Shown: one piece after another, positions 27,621-28,379 of the stretch | How positions within the stretch are numbered: position 1 is the first letter of the stretch | Layout of the letters: every line of letters begins with the position of its first letter | Assembly: GCA_937136445.1 (NCBI GenBank) | Contig: CAKZOQ010000048.1 | Span: 1-28,379, forward strand | Source: an uncultured Gemmatimonadota bacterium | GTDB taxonomy: Bacteria; Gemmatimonadota; Gemmatimonadetes; Longimicrobiales; Gaopeijiaceae | Length of the DNA stretch: 28,379 bases | Reading direction: 5' to 3' | Position numbers and translations under genes: made by a program | The notes under the pieces: generated by a model | The model's database searches: none | The model's input: only the letters and a program-made list of their open reading frames with translations | What the model was told of the DNA's origin: nothing

Positions 27621-28379
27621 TCAGCAGACCTGACAGTTGTGGTTGTTCTCCGCTCCGAGGCTCTCCAGGAGCGCCAGGGCCTCTTCGTGCACCGGAACCC
27701 TTTGCACCGGACTGTTGGCCATGTCGGCCGTCGTCTGGCCCCTGCGACTCACCAGCGTGACTTCGGCCCCGTGCTCCACCAGGAAGCGGATGGTCGCCAC
27801 GTCCCCACGGCTGGCAGCGTGGTGGAGCGGGGCGTATCCGTTGACGTCCCGGGCGTTCACGTCGGCCCCGTGCTCCTCCACCAGATAGCGGACCGCGGGG
27901 AGCCACCCGTTCGGCGCTCCCTCGTGGAACCCGCCGGCGTACCCCTCTCCGAAGCCGATCCCGGTGGCCGCGTGGACGGGGTAGGCGGCGGGGCCGTAGA
28001 GCGGCACCGGCGGGAGGCCCGACGGGTCCTCCACGTCCTCCTCGTCGTACCCACGGAAGCGACGCTCCGGCATCCTCTTGGTGGGGATGGTGGGGTCGGC
28101 CCCGTACTCCACGAGGAGCTTCATCGCCTCCACGTCCTGTCCGTAGGCGGCGCGCCAGAACGGCGTGGCACCGGCAAACTCCACGCTGAGACGTTCGAAG
28201 TTGTACTCGGTGTACCAGAGCGTCTTCTCCAGGCGTACGTCCGGGTCGGCCCCGGCGTCGAGGAGGGCCCCCATGAGGTCCAGGTAGTCGTGTTCCTGTT
28301 GCTCGTGGTGCTGGGGCGACGGGTAGATGGACTTGGGATGCCACTGGAGGTCGATGGCCACGTACAGGGGGCTCGCCCC
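27621..28379 (-). CDS. Ankyrin-repeat protein B, C-terminal part (cut by right edge)
   Basis: The open frame enters from the right edge; the apparent GTG start at 28361 is internal, since sequence before it (PLYVAIDLQW) continues the homology to ankyrin protein A (ALYGAINLEW). About 252 residues are seen. They are collinear with the C-terminal 245 residues of protein A: the WHPKSIYPSPQHHEQQE insertion, LWYTEYN, the FWRAAYGQDVEAMKLLVEYG repeat and a PVPLYGPAAYPVHAATGIGF insertion all recur. The GWLPAVRYLVEEHGADVN repeat and an end in LGAENNHNCQVC recur too. The protein is probably exported like A, although its N-terminus is not visible. It is the most upstream visible gene of the minus-strand block and couples to the small lipoprotein gene two bases downstream. 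Confidence 0.85.
   Translation of the reverse strand, partial: GASPLYVAIDLQWHPKSIYPSPQHHEQQEHDYLDLMGALLDAGADPDVRLEKTLWYTEYNFERLSVEFAGATPFWRAAYGQDVEAMKLLVEYGADPTIPTKRMPERRFRGYDEEDVEDPSGLPPVPLYGPAAYPVHAATGIGFGEGYAGGFHEGAPNGWLPAVRYLVEEHGADVNARDVNGYAPLHHAASRGDVATIRFLVEHGAEVTLVSRRGQTTADMANSPVQRVPVHEEALALLESLGAENNHNCQVC

Overview
The window is about 28.4 kb of very GC-rich (roughly 70 %), gene-dense bacterial DNA with no RNA genes, insertion sequences or CRISPR arrays that I can see. The protein families point to a Gram-negative bacterium with an outer membrane, most likely Gemmatimonadota or a relative: LptF/LptG, a SprA-like surface protein, a SusC/SusD pair, DUF5916, DUF1552/DUF1592 proteins with c-type haem sites, and an exosortase-type PEP-CTERM tail. 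This assignment comes from family composition only. Long reading frames opposite real genes are common because of the GC content and were left out.

Left part (1-3.4 kb): the N-terminal part of a secreted SprA-like protein runs off the left edge on the minus strand. Divergent from it is a two-gene lptF-lptG operon for lipopolysaccharide export, with an enlarged LptF. Next (3.4-7.3 kb): a dapF-type epimerase on the minus strand, in which both catalytic cysteine positions read serine, is divergent from a secreted CBM9-like/DUF5916 outer-membrane protein. Centre (7.3-13.1 kb): a methionine/one-carbon operon, with a complete B12-dependent methionine synthase (metH) overlapping by four bases with a fused homocysteine methyltransferase/methylenetetrahydrofolate reductase. 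It is preceded by a leader with strong hairpin potential. Then (13.1-15.3 kb): a short PEP-CTERM-like reading frame, possibly a gene remnant, and a soluble ComEC-like metallo-beta-lactamase-fold protein.

Right part (15.3-28.4 kb): eight genes, all on the minus strand and tightly spaced, look like one transcription unit of at least 13 kb. In transcription order they are ankyrin protein B (cut by the right edge), a small lipoprotein, a SusC-like TonB-dependent receptor, a SusD-like lipoprotein, a DUF1587/1595/1592/1588/1585 protein with two c-haem motifs, a Tat-exported DUF1552 protein, ankyrin protein A, and a lipoprotein amidohydrolase. The two ankyrin proteins are collinear paralogues that share non-ankyrin insertions and an unusual C-terminal tail, NN(Q/H)NCxxC. 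This block is the best candidate for a poorly described system. I infer import of an unknown substrate through SusC/SusD, followed by periplasmic redox and hydrolytic processing; no substrate can be read from the sequence.

Non-coding stretches are all under 300 bases: 666-841 (divergent promoters), 4345-4574 (divergent promoters), 7266-7460 (metH promoter and leader), 13076-13362 (PEP-CTERM-like frame plus promoter), 26990-27105 and 22370-22442. Four genes carry a similar candidate promoter upstream, close to TTGnnn-N17/18-TAGCYT.
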